Program-made: the position numbers and the translations under genes
Notes under the pieces: model-generated
Told to the model about the DNA's origin: nothing
The model's input: the letters and a program-made list of their open reading frames with translations, nothing else
The model's database searches: none
In this document: positions 1-5,545 of the stretch, piece by piece
Position numbering within the stretch: the stretch's first letter is position 1
Layout of the letters: each line of letters begins with the position of its first letter
Assembly: GCA_001873845.1 (NCBI GenBank)
Contig: MNZY01000036.1
Coordinates: 2,415-12,267, forward strand
Direction of reading: 5' to 3'
Source of the DNA: Candidatus Altarchaeum sp. CG2_30_32_3053
Lineage (GTDB): Archaea; Altiarchaeota; Altiarchaeia; Altiarchaeales; Altiarchaeaceae
DNA length: 9,853 bases

Positions 1-13
1 ATTTCGTTCAGAG

Positions 14-38
14 ATTTTCAAAATTTCATTTTGAAAAT
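14..38. repeat. Perfect 11-bp hairpin
   Basis: ATTTTCAAAAT (14-24) and ATTTTGAAAAT (28-38) are perfect inverted repeats around a 3-nt loop. The adjacent TTCGTTCAG at 3-11 resembles the GAACGAAGTG motif that accompanies similar hairpins at 1100-1690, so this is probably an outlying member of the same repeat family. It could also act as a terminator for a gene upstream of the window; no long T-run follows it. Confidence 0.6.
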
Positions 39-65
39 ACCTTCTGAATAGTTACAAAAAATGAA

Positions 66-73
66 TATATAAA
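66..73 (+). promoter_or_regulatory. Putative archaeal TATA box for the flavoprotein operon
   Basis: TATATAAA lies 36 nt before the ATG at 102. An archaeal transcript would then start within a few bases of the start codon, giving a leaderless or nearly leaderless mRNA. No Shine-Dalgarno sequence precedes the ATG, which fits. The call rests on position and composition only. Confidence 0.45.
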
Positions 74-101
74 TTGATAAACAAAAAACAATAAATTTAA
101 A

Positions 102-311
102 ATGAACAATAAACAAAAGGAAATTTTATACTGGACTTTGGGAATTGTATTTGTAATTGCATTTGTTTTGACATTTGTATATATAGGGTATCATCCGGAA
201 ATTGATTTTTTGATTCAGATTTTTGTTATGATTATAACATCTCTTTTAGGGTCATATTTTTTGAGTTTGGCATATCAATATCACAAAATAAACAAAATTT
301 CAAAGAAATGA
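102..311 (+). CDS. Small two-helix membrane protein, function unknown
   Basis: A 69-residue protein with two strongly hydrophobic stretches, about residues 8-29 and 36-58. They are separated by a short polar loop (YHPEID), and the C-terminal tail is Lys-rich (KINKISKK). This predicts a hairpin-like integral membrane protein, probably with the positive tail in the cytoplasm. I do not recognise a family. The ATG at 102 is preceded by a TATA-like box at 66-73. The stop codon overlaps the start of the flavoprotein gene (ATGA, 308-311), so the two are very likely co-transcribed and translationally coupled. A role as membrane partner of the flavoprotein is possible but rests on linkage alone. The overlap and clear hydrophobic pattern make it more credible than a random ORF. 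Confidence 0.65.
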   Translation: MNNKQKEILYWTLGIVFVIAFVLTFVYIGYHPEIDFLIQIFVMIITSLLGSYFLSLAYQYHKINKISKK

Positions 312-826
312 AAATTTTATGGTGCATTACCGGGGCAGGACAGTTTTTAAAAGAGTGTGCTGAAATTTTAGACGGAAACGATGATGTAAAGACGGTAGCA
401 ATTTCAGAGGCAGGTGAGGATGTCTTGAAAATGTATGGAATTAAATTAAACACAGAACATAAAATTTTGGAGAAGGAGCAAGGTAAGGCGTTTCCATTTT
501 GCGGAAAGGTTTGTAAAGGTGATTATGATTTGATTATTGCCGCGCCTGTTACTTCAAATACGGTTGCAAAACTCGCTTACGGGATTTCCGATTCTTTGAT
601 TACCGTAATAATTACACAGGCAATAAAATCAGCAATTCCGGTTTGTCTGCTTCCGACAGATATTTCAGAGGGGTATTCAATAACGCCAAAGGGAAGAAAA
701 ATTTATGTGAAAATAAGGGAGATAGATGAAGAGAATATTGAAAGAGTAGCAAAACAGGGAGTTAAAATTTTAAAAAATTTAACAGAAATTATGGAAATTT
801 TAGACACAAAAGCCCTTCGGACATGA
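308..826 (+). CDS. Archaeoflavoprotein (MJ0208/AfpA-like FMN-binding flavoprotein)
   Basis: A 172-residue, single-domain flavoprotein of the Flavoprotein/HFCD superfamily, predicted to bind FMN and act in cytoplasmic electron transfer. The N-terminus carries the Rossmann-like glycine motif ITGAG (residues 7-11). AGEDVLKMYG (35-44) and APVTSNTVAK (79-88) match the conserved flavin-binding segments of archaeal flavoproteins in the MJ0208 and AfpA families, which resemble the flavin part of dihydromethanopterin reductase. Cys65 and Cys69 form a CxxxC pair of unknown role. There is no ferredoxin domain, so a separate electron donor is needed. The gene overlaps its upstream neighbour by 4 nt and the broken RNase H gene by 4 nt (ATGA at 823). 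Its last codons fall within a 22-bp sequence repeated at 1366-1387, so the exact C-terminus may have been remodelled. The electron acceptor is unknown. Confidence 0.8.
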   Translation: MKILWCITGAGQFLKECAEILDGNDDVKTVAISEAGEDVLKMYGIKLNTEHKILEKEQGKAFPFCGKVCKGDYDLIIAAPVTSNTVAKLAYGISDSLITVIITQAIKSAIPVCLLPTDISEGYSITPKGRKIYVKIREIDEENIERVAKQGVKILKNLTEIMEILDTKALRT

Positions 827-1056
827 TGAAAAACGAAAAAATAATTATTTATACTGATTGGGCAGCAAAGGGGAATCCCGGGAATGCTGGCTGGTGGGCG
901 GTATTTTTGTTCGGAAAAGAAATTTTTGAAATTGGTTGAGGAGTAAAGTATGCCACAAATAACCAGATGGAGCCGACTGCGCCAATAGAGGCATTGAAGT
1001 ATGTTAAATACAAAAGTTTCCCATTTCACAAAAATATAGTTAATTATTTATTTTAG
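823..1056 (+). pseudogene. rnhA: Ribonuclease HI remnant (in-frame stop, 3' half missing)
   Basis: Reading from the ATG at 823 gives an RNase HI N-terminus: IIIYTDWAAKGNPGNAGWW, with the first catalytic Asp at 856-858. An in-frame TGA follows at 937-939. The same frame then resumes the family sequence GVKYATNNQMEPTAPIEAL, with the catalytic Glu at 970-972. It ends at TAG 1054-1056, before the third catalytic Asp (DSxY region) and the whole C-terminal half. RNase HI normally has about 140-160 residues; only about 70 codons remain. Several invariant glycines are changed: TDG reads TDW and GWGAV reads GWWAV. TGA is unlikely to be a sense codon because the two upstream genes end in TGA. The break coincides with the start of repeat-rich DNA, so an insertion or deletion there probably removed the 3' end. 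The gene was the third member of the flavoprotein operon. Confidence 0.85.
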
Positions 1057-1345
1057 GTAACTACTCAGCCACCATAAAAAATTACAGGTAAATTTTTGAT
1101 TTTTACGCTCACTTCGTTCCACTCACTTCGTTCGTGTCTTTTTGAAATCTTTATGATTTCAAAAATCGTGTCTTTTAAAATTTCATAAATTTTGAAATTG
1201 TATTTTTTTTGAAATTTTACGCTCACTTCGTTTGTGTATTTTCAAAACTTTGCGTTTTGAAAATACGCTCACTTCGTTCGGATATTTTAAAATCTTTGAG
1301 ATTTTAAAATCGCAGGTAAATTTCCTACCCCCAGAGTAGTTGCTA
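1055..1345. mobile_element. Possible MITE-like element with imperfect terminal inverted repeats
   Basis: GTAACTACTC at 1057-1066 is matched in inverse orientation by GAGTAGTTGC at 1334-1343. Extended outward, TAGGTAACTACTC pairs with TAGCAACTACTC apart from one substitution and one indel. Just inside the right end, CAGGTAAATTT (1313-1323) repeats the same 11-mer at 1085-1095 in direct orientation. The roughly 290-bp interior has no ORF and consists of hairpins and CTCACTTCGTTC motifs. The left end coincides with the truncation of the RNase H gene. No clear target-site duplication is visible, so a mobile origin is a hypothesis. Confidence 0.3.
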
Positions 1346-1365
1346 TTTTAGATTTAAAAATATTT

Positions 1366-1387
1366 GACAAGAAAGCCCTTCGGGCAT
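1366..1387 (+). repeat. Second copy of a 22-bp repeat also present at the flavoprotein 3' end
   Basis: Bases 1366-1387 match 803-824 at 19 of 22 positions, including the shared core AAAGCCCTTCGG. In this copy GCCCTTCGGGC forms a small GC hairpin; in the other copy one base change weakens it. The 803-824 copy encodes the last residues of the flavoprotein and includes the start of the RNase H remnant. It could be a fragment of duplicated sequence or a shared terminator-like hairpin. Confidence 0.5.
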
Positions 1388-1466
1388 TTTAAAATTTATT
1401 AAAAATATCTGAGCGTGAGTGAAGTTATTTTAAAATTTATTAAAAATATCTGAACGAAGTGAAGTT
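1386..1466 (+). repeat. Tandem duplication of a 40/41-bp repeat unit
   Basis: Two adjacent units start at 1386 and 1427. They share ATTTTAAAATTTATTAAAAA and the following ATATCTGA, then differ only within the GAACGAAGTG motif: the first copy reads GAGCGTGAGTGAAG and is one base longer. This shows the unit length of the surrounding repeat block and that it spreads by tandem copying. Confidence 0.65.
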
Positions 1467-1675
1467 AAATCTTAACCAAAATTGTTATTTTCAAAATCAA
1501 CAGATTTTGTAAATATCTGAACGAAGTGAAGTTATTTCAAAACTTGCTTTTGAAATATGAGAACGAAGTGAACTTATCCTTTCCTGATAAATAAATCTCA
1601 TACTTTATTTTCAAAACGCGGTTTTCAAATCTTATAGATTTGTAAATCTCCGAACGAAGTGAGGGTAAGTTTTGA

Positions 1676-1683
1676 AAATATAA
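1676..1683 (+). promoter_or_regulatory. Putative TATA box for amrS
   Basis: AAATATAA lies 46 nt before the amrS ATG and is identical to the octamer 35 nt before the aminotransferase start. It overlaps the end of the outer hairpin arm at 1669-1680, so the repeat may supply part of the promoter. A second candidate, TTATAATA at 1698-1705, sits rather close to the ATG for an archaeal TATA box. Confidence 0.3.
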
Positions 1684-1721
1684 GGGCAACAGCGAGGTTA
1701 TAATACGATAAAATAAACAAA

Positions 1722-2741
1722 ATGAAAGAAGCAATGTTATATGAAAAATTAGAGAAAGGAAAAAATTTAGTGAGATGTAATTTGTGCAATCATCACTGTG
1801 TGATTGTAGAGGGAAAGAGGGGGATTTGCGGTGTCAGAGAAAACAGAAAGGGGACCCTTTATTCACTTAATTATGGAAAAATTATTGCCAGCAATATAGA
1901 CCCAATTGAAAAGAAGCCGTTTTTTCACTTCCTTCCGGGAAGCAAAGCATTTTCAATTTCAGGCGAGGGATGTAATTTCTCCTGCAGGCACTGCCAGAAC
2001 TGGAAAATTGCACATTTAGTTAAAAGGAGGAGGGAAATTTACGGAGAAAATTTTAGGCCCGAGGATATTGTTGAGATGGCAAAAAAATATAACTGCAAAA
2101 GCATTTCTTGTACTTATACAGAACCAACTATATTTTTTGAATTTGCTTATGATACGGCAAAGATAGCAAAAAAACAGGGAATTTATAATAATTTTGTGTC
2201 AAACGGATATATGAGCGGGCAAACAATAAATTTAATGAGCGGACTGATTGATGCAATAAATGTTGACATTAAAGCATGGACAGAAAAAATTTACTGGGAA
2301 AATTTCGGCGCTTCACTTGAAAAACTGTTGAAAACAACCAAATTACTGAAGAAAACAGGAATATGGATTGAAATTACAACCCTGCTGATTCCGTCCTTAA
2401 ATGACAGCGAGGAACAAATTAAAGGGGTTATTGACTTTGTCCAGGATGAGATTGGCAAGGAAACACCGTTGCACTTCTCGCTTTTTTATCCCCACTACAA
2501 ATTAATGCATATTCCCTCAACGCCTATTGAAACGGCAAGAAAGGCGAGAGAAATGGCTTTAGAGTCCGGTTTGAGATATGTTTATACTGGAAATTATCCC
2601 GGCGATGAAGGTGAGAATACATATTGCTATAACTGTAAAAATTTACTTATAAAGAGATGCGGATTTATGGTTGAGAAAAATTTAATTGAAAAAGGCAGGT
2701 GTCCTCACTGCGGGGTAAAGATTAACGGGGTTTTTGAGTAA
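1722..2741 (+). CDS. amrS: AmmeMemoRadiSam system radical SAM enzyme AmrS
   Basis: A 339-residue radical SAM protein of the COG1180 (PflA-like) group, matching AmrS in length and motifs. The radical SAM cluster motif CNFSCRHC places Cys84, Cys88 and Cys91 as ligands of the [4Fe-4S] cluster that cleaves S-adenosylmethionine. It is preceded by the SGEG segment common in this family. An N-terminal Cys set (C19, C22, C26, C36) and a C-terminal set (C302, C305, C313, C327, C330) look like metal sites and are typical of AmrS rather than true pyruvate formate-lyase activases. AmrS usually partners with an AMMECR1-like protein and a MEMO-like protein; neither is in this window. I cannot name its substrate. 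No glycyl-radical enzyme is adjacent, which argues against an activase role. There is no Shine-Dalgarno sequence before the ATG, and the upstream DNA is the hairpin repeat block. Confidence 0.88.
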   Translation: MKEAMLYEKLEKGKNLVRCNLCNHHCVIVEGKRGICGVRENRKGTLYSLNYGKIIASNIDPIEKKPFFHFLPGSKAFSISGEGCNFSCRHCQNWKIAHLVKRRREIYGENFRPEDIVEMAKKYNCKSISCTYTEPTIFFEFAYDTAKIAKKQGIYNNFVSNGYMSGQTINLMSGLIDAINVDIKAWTEKIYWENFGASLEKLLKTTKLLKKTGIWIEITTLLIPSLNDSEEQIKGVIDFVQDEIGKETPLHFSLFYPHYKLMHIPSTPIETARKAREMALESGLRYVYTGNYPGDEGENTYCYNCKNLLIKRCGFMVEKNLIEKGRCPHCGVKINGVFE

Positions 2742-2890
2742 AGTTTTCTGGTTGTTTAAATTTATCCTTCGGTAACAATAGAAATGCATATTTGTCTATC
2801 TTTGATTAGCATCTCAATATTTTAAAACAACATTTTAAAACGCAAAACCTGGGTAAAATTTAATCACAAAATATTAATGCTTTTTAATAA

Positions 2891-2898
2891 AAATATAA
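2891..2898 (+). promoter_or_regulatory. Putative TATA box for the aminotransferase gene
   Basis: AAATATAA sits 35 nt upstream of the ATG at 2926, the spacing expected for a leaderless archaeal transcript. The rest of the 184-bp gap from 2742 holds only two direct copies of ATTTTAAAAC (2819-2828 and 2832-2841) and no gene. Confidence 0.45.
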
Positions 2899-2925
2899 TT
2901 TGTTTGTGTATCAATTTTTATTAAA

Positions 2926-4080
2926 ATGAGTATCCTGACAGAAAAAATAAAACCATCTGCAACCTTGTCAATAAATACAAAAGCAAACGAATTAAAAAAG
3001 AAGGGAATAAATGTCCTGTCTTATGCAGTAGGTGAGCCGGACTTTGATACTCCCAAACACATAAAGGATGCAGCAATCGGCAAAATTTTAGAGGGAAAGA
3101 CAAAATACACCCCGACGGGAGGAATTCCTGAATTAAAAGATGAAATATCAAAAAAATTTAAAAAAGACAACAACATTGCTTATTCGGCCGATGAAATTTT
3201 TATTTCTGCGGGAGCAAAAATCACAATATATGAAGCACTGCTGTCAGTCATAAATCCCGGCGATGAGGTAATAATTATAGAACCATACTGGGTTTCATAT
3301 CCTGAAATTGTTCTTTTATGTGGCGGAATTCCGAAATTTGTCAGGACAGATGAAAATTTTGAAATAAACACTGATGAAATTGAGAAAAATTTAAGCAGCA
3401 AAACAAAGGCAATAATTATAAATTCTCCAAGTAATCCGAGCGGTGCAGTAATCAGCGAAAAAACCACAAGAAAGCTGGCTGATATAGTAATCAAGCATAA
3501 TCTCTATATAATAAGCGACGAAATTTATGAAAAGATATTTTATGGAAATTTTAAGCCCGTAAGCATCGCTGCACTTCCGGAAATGAAGGAAAGGGCAATT
3601 ACAGTTAACGGATTTTCAAAGAGTTATGCGATGACGGGCTGGCGATTAGGATATGTCGGAGCACCAAAGGATATTATAAATGAAATGAAAAAGGTTGAGA
3701 TGCAAACTGTCTCATGTATTCCGTATTTTATCCAGTATGCAGGTGTTGTTGCATTACAGGGTCCGCAGGATTGTGTTGAAGAAATGAAAAAGAAATTTGA
3801 GGAAAGAAGGGACTATGTTGTGAAGCTGGCAAGAAAAATTTTTTCATGCAATGTTCCCGACGGTGCTTTTTATATATTTCCAAATCATTCAGATTACAGT
3901 AAAGATTCAATCAGATTTTCCGGATTTTTGCTTGAGAACGCAAAGGTTGCTGTTGTACCTGGAATTGCCTTTGGAGAAAATTTTAATAAATATATAAGAA
4001 TTAGTTATGCGACATCAATAGAAAATTTAAAAACGGGGTTTGATGCGATTGAAGATGCTTTAAAGAAATTTAAACAATAA
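2926..4080 (+). CDS. Class I/II PLP-dependent aminotransferase (aspartate aminotransferase-like)
   Basis: A 384-residue fold-type I aminotransferase of normal full length, closest in motifs to prokaryotic aspartate/aromatic aminotransferases of the I-gamma group. GEPDFDTP (36-43) is the substrate-entry segment. SPSNPSG holds Asn170, and SDEIYEKIFY holds Asp198 (pairs with the PLP pyridine nitrogen) and Tyr201. GFSKSYAMTGWRLGY contains Lys232, the Schiff-base lysine. Arg358 in RISYATS is the expected binder of the substrate alpha-carboxylate. The enzyme should move an amino group between an amino acid and a 2-oxo acid in the cytoplasm. The preferred side chain cannot be read reliably, so aspartate, aromatic amino acids and related substrates remain possible. 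It appears monocistronic, with its own TATA-like box at 2891. It converges on the HD gene, with only 6 nt between the stop codons and no obvious terminator. Confidence 0.9.
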   Translation: MSILTEKIKPSATLSINTKANELKKKGINVLSYAVGEPDFDTPKHIKDAAIGKILEGKTKYTPTGGIPELKDEISKKFKKDNNIAYSADEIFISAGAKITIYEALLSVINPGDEVIIIEPYWVSYPEIVLLCGGIPKFVRTDENFEINTDEIEKNLSSKTKAIIINSPSNPSGAVISEKTTRKLADIVIKHNLYIISDEIYEKIFYGNFKPVSIAALPEMKERAITVNGFSKSYAMTGWRLGYVGAPKDIINEMKKVEMQTVSCIPYFIQYAGVVALQGPQDCVEEMKKKFEERRDYVVKLARKIFSCNVPDGAFYIFPNHSDYSKDSIRFSGFLLENAKVAVVPGIAFGENFNKYIRISYATSIENLKTGFDAIEDALKKFKQ

Positions 4081-4086
4081 ATTTTT

Positions 4087-5280
4087 CTAAATTTCCAGTT
4101 TCCTCTGTTTGAAGGTTATAAATTTTTCCGGGCAGAAATCCTTTTGTCTGCCAGTGTATTTTCCATCCACATAAATGCAAAAAGTCAACCGCGAAATTTC
4201 TGTTTGTTTTAATGCATTCGCAAGTTCTGAAATTTCATCTATTTTGTAAATGTTTTTATTATGATTACTGATATAAATCATCGCATCGTATTCCTTCAAT
4301 CGCACTTCCGGCAAATCAGCAAGCAGATAATCATAAGGAATGCCTAATGCATCACAAATTTTGCATTCAAATTTCTTCTTGTCTTCTCTAACATCTCTGC
4401 AAAAAATTTCCCCTGTTTCTTCGTATTTTGCGACATAAAACCGCTTGAATAAATTTCTGTTTTTCAGTCGGGTTAAAATTTCTTTTATATAATGACTTGC
4501 AACACCCTCACTGCATTTGTTTTCCAAAAAATTTAATAAATCACAATCGTCCATTTCAGATAATTTTTCAATTGTTAAATTTTCTTTTGCATAGTCATAA
4601 GCCCTTGAAAACATACTTTCGGCGATCCGTTTTGTGTGATGCCTGTAAACTGTCTGGTGCATCATATTTCTCGCTATGAGCAGTTTTTCTACTGCTTCCA
4701 GTCCGCCTTCGTCAATGACTAAGTTTTTTTCATAAAATTTTATACAGCCGATTATCCGGTCAATATCAATAATTCCGTAAGCAACTCCTGCATAATATGA
4801 ATCCCTGATTAAATAATCCATCTTGTCAACATCAATGTCAGATGAGATAATTTTTCCATAAACACCTATTCCAAATATAAGATCAACAATTTTGTCCGGA
4901 TTAATTCCGTAAAAATTTAATATGTCCGTAATTTCGGTGTGTTTTATAAGTTCTGCAGAATTTTTCTCGTGGGAAAAATTTTTTATTTTTAAAAGATGCG
5001 AGAAAGGAAGGTGGCCTGTATCGTGCAGCAGTCCGGCGAGCCGTAAATCCTGCGCATCATCGTTACTTAAATTTAAATGCCTGGCAACCTTTCCAGCCAG
5101 ATACATCACGCCAAGAGAATGTTCAAATCTTGTCACATTCATAGAGGGATAAACAATATAGGCAAGTCCGTTCTGCTTTATTCTCCGCAGTCGCTGCATT
5201 TGCGGAGTGTCTAAAATTTTCAGTTCAGCTTCGGTTAATTCAATGTCCTTGTGGATTGGATCGCGGATTATTTTATTCAT
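4087..5280 (-). CDS. HD-domain phosphohydrolase (SAMHD1/dGTPase-like, COG1078)
   Basis: A 397-residue HD-superfamily hydrolase. Metal ligands are all present: His54 in FEHSLG, His86-Asp87 in LLHDTGHLPFSH, and Asp152 in DVDKMDYLIRD. The last segment matches SAMHD1 around its Asp311-Lys312, with Tyr156 and Asp160 aligning with SAMHD1 Tyr315 and Asp319. These are residues that contact the triphosphate or sugar in dNTP triphosphohydrolases. The enzyme probably hydrolyses a nucleotide, perhaps dNTPs, but COG1078 members vary and the substrate is not settled. The C-terminal part (about 270-397) is less conserved and may mediate oligomerisation or regulation. The gene is transcribed away from the Schlafen-NACHT operon across a 265-bp repeat-rich region. 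There is no Shine-Dalgarno sequence before the ATG. dNTP-depleting HD enzymes can serve antiviral defence, so a defence role is possible but not demonstrated. Confidence 0.85.
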   Translation of the reverse strand: MNKIIRDPIHKDIELTEAELKILDTPQMQRLRRIKQNGLAYIVYPSMNVTRFEHSLGVMYLAGKVARHLNLSNDDAQDLRLAGLLHDTGHLPFSHLLKIKNFSHEKNSAELIKHTEITDILNFYGINPDKIVDLIFGIGVYGKIISSDIDVDKMDYLIRDSYYAGVAYGIIDIDRIIGCIKFYEKNLVIDEGGLEAVEKLLIARNMMHQTVYRHHTKRIAESMFSRAYDYAKENLTIEKLSEMDDCDLLNFLENKCSEGVASHYIKEILTRLKNRNLFKRFYVAKYEETGEIFCRDVREDKKKFECKICDALGIPYDYLLADLPEVRLKEYDAMIYISNHNKNIYKIDEISELANALKQTEISRLTFCIYVDGKYTGRQKDFCPEKFITFKQRKLEI

Positions 5281-5284
5281 CTTG

Positions 5285-5385
5285 AAATTTATTCTAAATT
5301 TATTCTAAATTTATCCTGTAAAAAATTTATCCTGTAAAAAATTTATCTTATCCTTTAAAATTTATCCTGTAAAAAATTTATCTTA
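5285..5385. repeat. Seven-copy AAATTTAT-type iteron array upstream of the HD gene
   Basis: Copies of AAATTTATTCT, AAATTTATCCTGTA or AAATTTATCTTA begin at 5285, 5296, 5307, 5323, 5339, 5358 and 5374. Spacings are 11, 11, 16, 16, 19 and 16 bp. The array begins 4 bp from the HD start codon and runs upstream on that gene's strand. Regular spacing suggests a protein-binding array or slippage-expanded promoter DNA. It could control the HD gene, the divergent Schlafen-NACHT operon, or both. Confidence 0.65.
5307..5315 (-). promoter_or_regulatory. Possible TATA box for the HD gene inside the iteron array
   Basis: On the minus strand one iteron unit reads GATAAATTT, with its 5' end 35 nt from the HD start codon. 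That is the spacing seen for the TATA-like boxes of the aminotransferase and the first gene of the window. If correct, the iterons are multiplied core-promoter sequence. Evidence is positional only. Confidence 0.3.
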
Positions 5386-5389
5386 CAAT

Positions 5390-5521
5390 TATAATTATTT
5401 TAAATGCTTTAATTATAGTCGATTTCCTAATTTTTTACACCATTCAAGCAACTTAATAACTACTAAATTGAGTGTAAAATGTAGATAAATTCACTATATA
5501 ATTATTTTAAATACTTTAATT
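5390..5521. repeat. 25-bp direct repeats bracketing an 85-bp imperfect palindrome
   Basis: Bases 5390-5414 and 5497-5521 are direct repeats, identical at 24 of 25 positions (core TATAATTATTTTAAAT). Between them, 5414-5440 and 5472-5498 form an imperfect inverted repeat matching at 19 of 27 positions. The outer ends pair TATAGT with ACTATA and the inner ends pair TTTTACAC with GTGTAAAA. The layout resembles a tiny non-autonomous insertion flanked by a duplicated target, though 25 bp is long for one. It may instead be a duplicated operator or promoter. The right-hand copy supplies the likely TATA box of the Schlafen-NACHT operon. Confidence 0.6.
5495..5502 (+). promoter_or_regulatory. Putative TATA box of the Schlafen-NACHT operon
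   Basis: TATATAAT lies 51 nt before the ATG at 5546, predicting a transcript start near 5525 and a short leader of about 20 nt. It sits at the junction of the inverted-repeat arm and the second direct repeat. No Shine-Dalgarno sequence precedes the ATG. Confidence 0.4.
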
Positions 5522-5545
5522 TTACAACATTTAAATTACGGTAAC

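Larger units (their letters stand above)
1101..1690. repeat. Gene-free block of A/T-rich hairpins interspersed with GAACGAAGTG motifs
   Basis: This stretch between the RNase H remnant and amrS has no credible gene. CTCACTTCGTTC occurs at 1108-1119, 1122-1133, 1222-1233 (last base changed) and 1268-1279. The reverse form GAACGAAGTG occurs at 1452, 1519, 1561 and 1652, with a degenerate copy at 1411. Between the motifs lie stem-loops: 1139-1165 (11-bp arms), 1238-1264 (11 bp), 1284-1310 (12 bp, loop TTG), 1534-1556 (9 bp), and a nested pair whose outer 12-bp arms are 1606-1617 and 1669-1680. The unit is therefore about 40 bp: one motif plus one hairpin of variable sequence. The orientation flips between 1279 and 1411. 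Function is unknown; it resembles dispersed intergenic palindromic repeats. Confidence 0.75.

Noticed and set aside
937..939. TGA recoded as glycine, keeping RNase HI alive
   Set aside because: TGA ends two neighbouring genes, no large gene in the window carries an in-frame TGA, and the RNase H frame also lacks its C-terminal half.
703..1029. Minus-strand open frame of 108 codons
   Set aside because: It is antisense to the flavoprotein 3' end and the RNase H remnant, both with clear family motifs on the plus strand.
1373..1390. Intrinsic terminator at GCCCTTCGGGC followed by T-rich DNA
   Set aside because: The stem is only four base pairs, and it lies over 300 bp past the nearest upstream gene end and within repeat DNA.
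1101..1690. CRISPR array
   Set aside because: Repeats are palindromic, flip orientation, vary in spacing and lack unique spacers of constant length; no cas gene is present.
1537..1734. Minus-strand open frame of 65 codons over the hairpin block
   Set aside because: It is built from the GAACGAAGTG repeats and A/T hairpins, resembles no family I recognise, and overlaps the amrS start.
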